A DNA stretch of 7,354 bases from Treponema sp. (GTDB lineage: Bacteria > Spirochaetota > Spirochaetia > Treponematales > Breznakiellaceae): contig JAISPY010000113.1 in the NCBI GenBank assembly GCA_031274565.1, positions 1 through 7,354 on the forward strand. Reading direction: 5' to 3'. Below, piece after piece: positions 6,172-7,354 of the stretch. Position 1 is the first letter of the stretch. Each line of letters opens with the position of its first letter. A program made the position numbers and the translations under genes. The notes beneath the pieces are model-generated. The model worked only from the letters and a program-made list of their open reading frames with translations. It did not search any database and was not told the DNA's origin.

Positions 6172-6224
6172 GAGCTGGTTCCATCGGACCGTAGGTCCGC
6201 AATAACCAATTTTGGAACCAACTC
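6172..6224. repeat. Hairpin repeat 3
   Basis: The outer arms GAGCTGGTTCC (6172-6182) and GGAACCAACTC (6214-6224) match at 10 of 11 positions. A nested perfect stem CGGACC/GGTCCG (6185-6199) encloses a GTA loop. The right arm is preceded by ATTTT, giving the same ATTTTGGAAC found in hairpin 1. Together the three hairpins form a BIME-like cluster in the gap before cobO. Confidence 0.75.
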
Positions 6225-6289
6225 ATCATCCAAGGAATTACCGAACGCGCGGCACCAGGGCTTGCCTTTCAAAAGTGCGCGCAAAAATA

Positions 6290-6304
6290 CCCCCTTGAGG
6301 AGGG
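6290..6304 (+). promoter_or_regulatory. Small hairpin over the cobO ribosome binding site
   Basis: CCCCC and T at 6290-6295 can pair with the purine-rich GGAGGG (6299-6304) across a three-base loop, with one C-A mismatch. This would cover the strong Shine-Dalgarno sequence GAGGAGGG just ahead of the ATG at 6308. The pairing of CCCCCT with AGGAGG, with its C-A mismatch in the same relative place, mirrors the cbiK leader. No B12 box or other riboswitch core is seen upstream of it. A short GC stem, GCGCG (6247-6251) with CGCGC (6278-6282), lies between. Confidence 0.35.
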
Positions 6305-6307
6305 ACT

Positions 6308-6832
6308 ATGACGAAGGGGTTAATCCATCTCTATATCGGCGACGGCAAGGGTAAAACCACCGCCGCAGTGGGCTTATCTGTCAGGGCTGCGGGACAGGAT
6401 AAGCGGGTCATCTTTTCCCAGTTTCTGAAAACCGGAACTACCGGTGAAATTCGATCCCTGGAACGTCTCGGCATCCGGGTTATCCGATCCGAAGTCAACT
6501 TGGGCTTTACCTATCAGATGGACCCCAGCGCCCGGGAACGCTGTAAAGCGGAACAGGGTACGATCCTGCGCCGGGTCAGGGAACTGGTGGCTGCAGAGCC
6601 GGTGGATATCCTGGTACTCGATGAGGTCTTGGACGCGGTCAATACCCAGATGCTTGAGGAGGGTGAACTCCGTTCCCTTATCGCACACAAACCGGGATCT
6701 CTGGAAGTGGTCATCACGGGACGGCATCCAGGACCGTGGCTTATGGAGGCTGCGGATTATGTTTCGGAGGTAAGCAAAGTGAAACATCCCTATGATCGGG
6801 GCATTACCGCACGAATCGGAATAGAACGATGA
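6308..6832 (+). CDS. cobO: Corrinoid adenosyltransferase CobO/CobA/BtuR
   Basis: This cytoplasmic enzyme transfers the adenosyl group of ATP to the cobalt of reduced corrinoids (cobyrinic acid diamide, cobinamide or cobalamin), the step that yields coenzyme B12. The 174-residue length is typical. It opens with the P-loop GDGKGKTT (11-18), which lies unusually close to the N-terminus as in this family. Further family signatures are SQFLKTG (37-43), the Walker B-like ILVLDEVLDAVN (101-112), VVITGRHP (134-141) and the C-terminal SKVKHPYDRGITARIGIER (156-174). The start is fixed by GAGGAGGG at 6297-6304. The gene is separated from the transport genes by a repeat cluster, so it is probably transcribed on its own. 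It would use the corrinoid brought in by the upstream system. Confidence 0.93.
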   Translation: MTKGLIHLYIGDGKGKTTAAVGLSVRAAGQDKRVIFSQFLKTGTTGEIRSLERLGIRVIRSEVNLGFTYQMDPSARERCKAEQGTILRRVRELVAAEPVDILVLDEVLDAVNTQMLEEGELRSLIAHKPGSLEVVITGRHPGPWLMEAADYVSEVSKVKHPYDRGITARIGIER

Positions 6833-6843
6833 AATGGGCCTGA

Positions 6844-6985
6844 CAGCCCTGGGGACTCCAAGCGTATCGAGGGCTGCCCCGGCAACCCACCGAGGGATCG
6901 GTACTAGCCGAGAATCGCTTGCACGATCGGGGCATGGCGTAAGAAAAACTGCGGGAATCTAGGCCACCGCACCCTCGCATTTTTT
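6844..6985 (+). ncRNA. Possible structured RNA downstream of cobO, unrecognised
   Basis: The stretch is GC-rich and has several good stems. CAGCCCT (6844-6850) pairs with AGGGCTG (6870-6876). GCCCCG (6876-6881) pairs with CGGGGC (6928-6933). Within the latter, ACCGA (6889-6893) and TCGGT (6898-6902) close a GGGA tetraloop of the GNRA type. CAAGCG (6859-6864), in the loop of the first stem, is complementary to CGCTTG (6916-6921), in the loop of the second, which would form a pseudoknot. A terminator ends the region. I cannot match it to a known RNA family. It could be a regulatory 3' UTR of cobO, a small RNA processed from it, or chance folding of GC-rich DNA. Confidence 0.35.
6950..6985 (+). 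terminator. Intrinsic terminator after cobO
   Basis: TGCGGG (6950-6955) pairs with CCC-T-CGCA (6972-6979), with a single bulged T, and is followed at once by six T residues (6980-6985). An alternative stem, TGCGG with CCGCA (6967-6971), competes within the loop. It would end a transcript carrying cobO and the folded region behind it. Confidence 0.6.
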
Positions 6986-7076
6986 CTCTGGTTATCCTGC
7001 TTCTGCTGTGGGCAACCGCAGGGACTTCTTTCTGGGTTTCTGGTACCAATTTGGTATAACTTTCAAGCAGTTCCTT

Positions 7077-7111
7077 CTCGGCGGGGGGCTCCTGGGTTGC
7101 CCCCCGCCGAG
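7077..7111. terminator. Perfect 12-bp GC hairpin between convergent genes
   Basis: CTCGGCGGGGGG (7077-7088) and CCCCCCGCCGAG (7100-7111) are perfectly complementary around an 11-base loop. It lies 19 bases beyond the stop codon of the minus-strand gene, the usual place of a terminator, but neither side has a T run. It may block transcription in either direction or protect the 3' end of the minus-strand message. Bases 6986-7076 hold only a near-palindrome, TACCAATTTGGTA (7044-7056). Confidence 0.5.
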
Positions 7112-7130
7112 CCCTGCCCTGCCGCAGCCC

Positions 7131-7354
7131 TCACCAACTGCGGATCTGTCGCGGTTCCTCTATCCTAACCGTATCCCCCGATTGCTCTATCACGTACAGA
7201 CCCGCGCCTAAGGCCGCCCGCCTCACCGCTTCAGGCATAATCGCCCCCGCTATGGCTCCCCGGATCTCCCGCTTATCTCCATTCTTGTCTTTATGGCTCC
7301 TCAAAAACTCAAGGCGCTTGATGTGTTCCGCCACATCTTTTTCAGTGGGTTTTG
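7131..7354 (-). CDS. C-terminal part of a DUF3782-like hypothetical protein
   Basis: The minus-strand frame is open from the right edge of the window to a TGA at 7131-7133, giving about 74 residues of a longer protein whose start lies outside. The ending has the order HIKRLEFLRSHKDKNGDKREI, then RGAIAGAIMPEAVRRAALGAG, then LYVIEQSGDTVRIEEP and a final IRSW. I associate this pattern (GDkR, GAiAG, YVIeQSGDTV, terminal basic-x-W) with the C-termini of DUF3782-type, PD-(D/E)XK-nuclease-related proteins that are frequent in Treponema and Spirochaeta. No catalytic part is visible in this fragment and the function is unknown. It converges on cobO and has no visible link to B12 use. Confidence 0.75.
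   Translation of the reverse strand, partial: KPTEKDVAEHIKRLEFLRSHKDKNGDKREIRGAIAGAIMPEAVRRAALGAGLYVIEQSGDTVRIEEPRQIRSW

Noticed and set aside
6160..6307. Search for a cobalamin riboswitch in front of cobO
   Set aside because: No GGTG core, ACTGT motif or B12 box is present; the stretch is filled by the hairpin repeats and a short GC stem.
6834..6962. 42-residue frame starting just after the cobO stop
   Set aside because: It has no ribosome binding site and no recognisable pattern, and it overlaps the stems of the folded region.
6837..6985. Resemblance of CCGGCAACCC and the GNRA hairpin to SAM-type riboswitches or HDV-like ribozymes
   Set aside because: The SAM core order is not present. 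For an HDV-like fold the P3 hairpin and the C-N-A-A strand before P2 do not fit. Only short motifs match.
6986..7060. Hydrophobic plus-strand frame (LVILLLLWATAGTSFW) that could look like the start of a permease
   Set aside because: It has no start codon with a ribosome binding site, stops within 25 codons after the hydrophobic run, and lies behind a terminator.

Overview
The window reads as a vitamin B12 (corrinoid) acquisition and use locus from a Gram-negative bacterium, most likely a spirochaete of the Treponema type. The basis for that is an outer-membrane TonB-dependent receptor together with three lipoproteins whose lipoboxes are loose in the spirochaete manner, plus a C-terminal fragment of a DUF3782-like protein of a kind I associate with Treponema/Spirochaeta genomes. 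The genus assignment is an inference. The metabolic reading rests on protein motifs and on RNA leaders.

Layout on the + strand. Bases 1-127 hold a long imperfect palindrome. It is followed directly by a promoter, a very short cobalamin-riboswitch-like leader (157-267) and a hairpin that covers the Shine-Dalgarno site (296-336). These precede cbiK, an exported lipoprotein form of cobaltochelatase, and then a BtuF-like periplasmic binding lipoprotein. A second promoter (2316-2344) drives a full-length cobalamin riboswitch (2351-2511). About 390 bases with no convincing gene follow, and then a btuB-like TonB-dependent receptor and a HmuY-like lipoprotein in a tight pair. From 5527 to 6307 the DNA is repeat-rich: a 13-bp perfect inverted repeat, a promoter-like site, a short replication-initiator-like gene fragment, and three consecutive hairpins that appear to have cut off the end of that fragment. 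Next comes cobO (corrinoid adenosyltransferase), which is followed by a GC-rich, apparently folded RNA region ending in a terminator. At the right edge the 3' end of a minus-strand DUF3782-like gene enters the window.

How the parts may work together: the HmuY-like lipoprotein and the BtuB-like receptor would capture and import a corrinoid or related tetrapyrrole across the outer membrane. The BtuF-like lipoprotein would take it up in the periplasm. CobO would adenosylate it in the cytoplasm. The two riboswitches would shut the system off when cobalamin is plentiful. The inner-membrane permease and ATPase (BtuCD) and the TonB/ExbBD energisers are not in this window. The role of an exported CbiK in such a set is the least obvious part. 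The most interesting items are the reduced riboswitch, the HmuY-like protein inside a B12 regulon, the long leader between riboswitch and receptor, and the possible pseudoknotted RNA after cobO.
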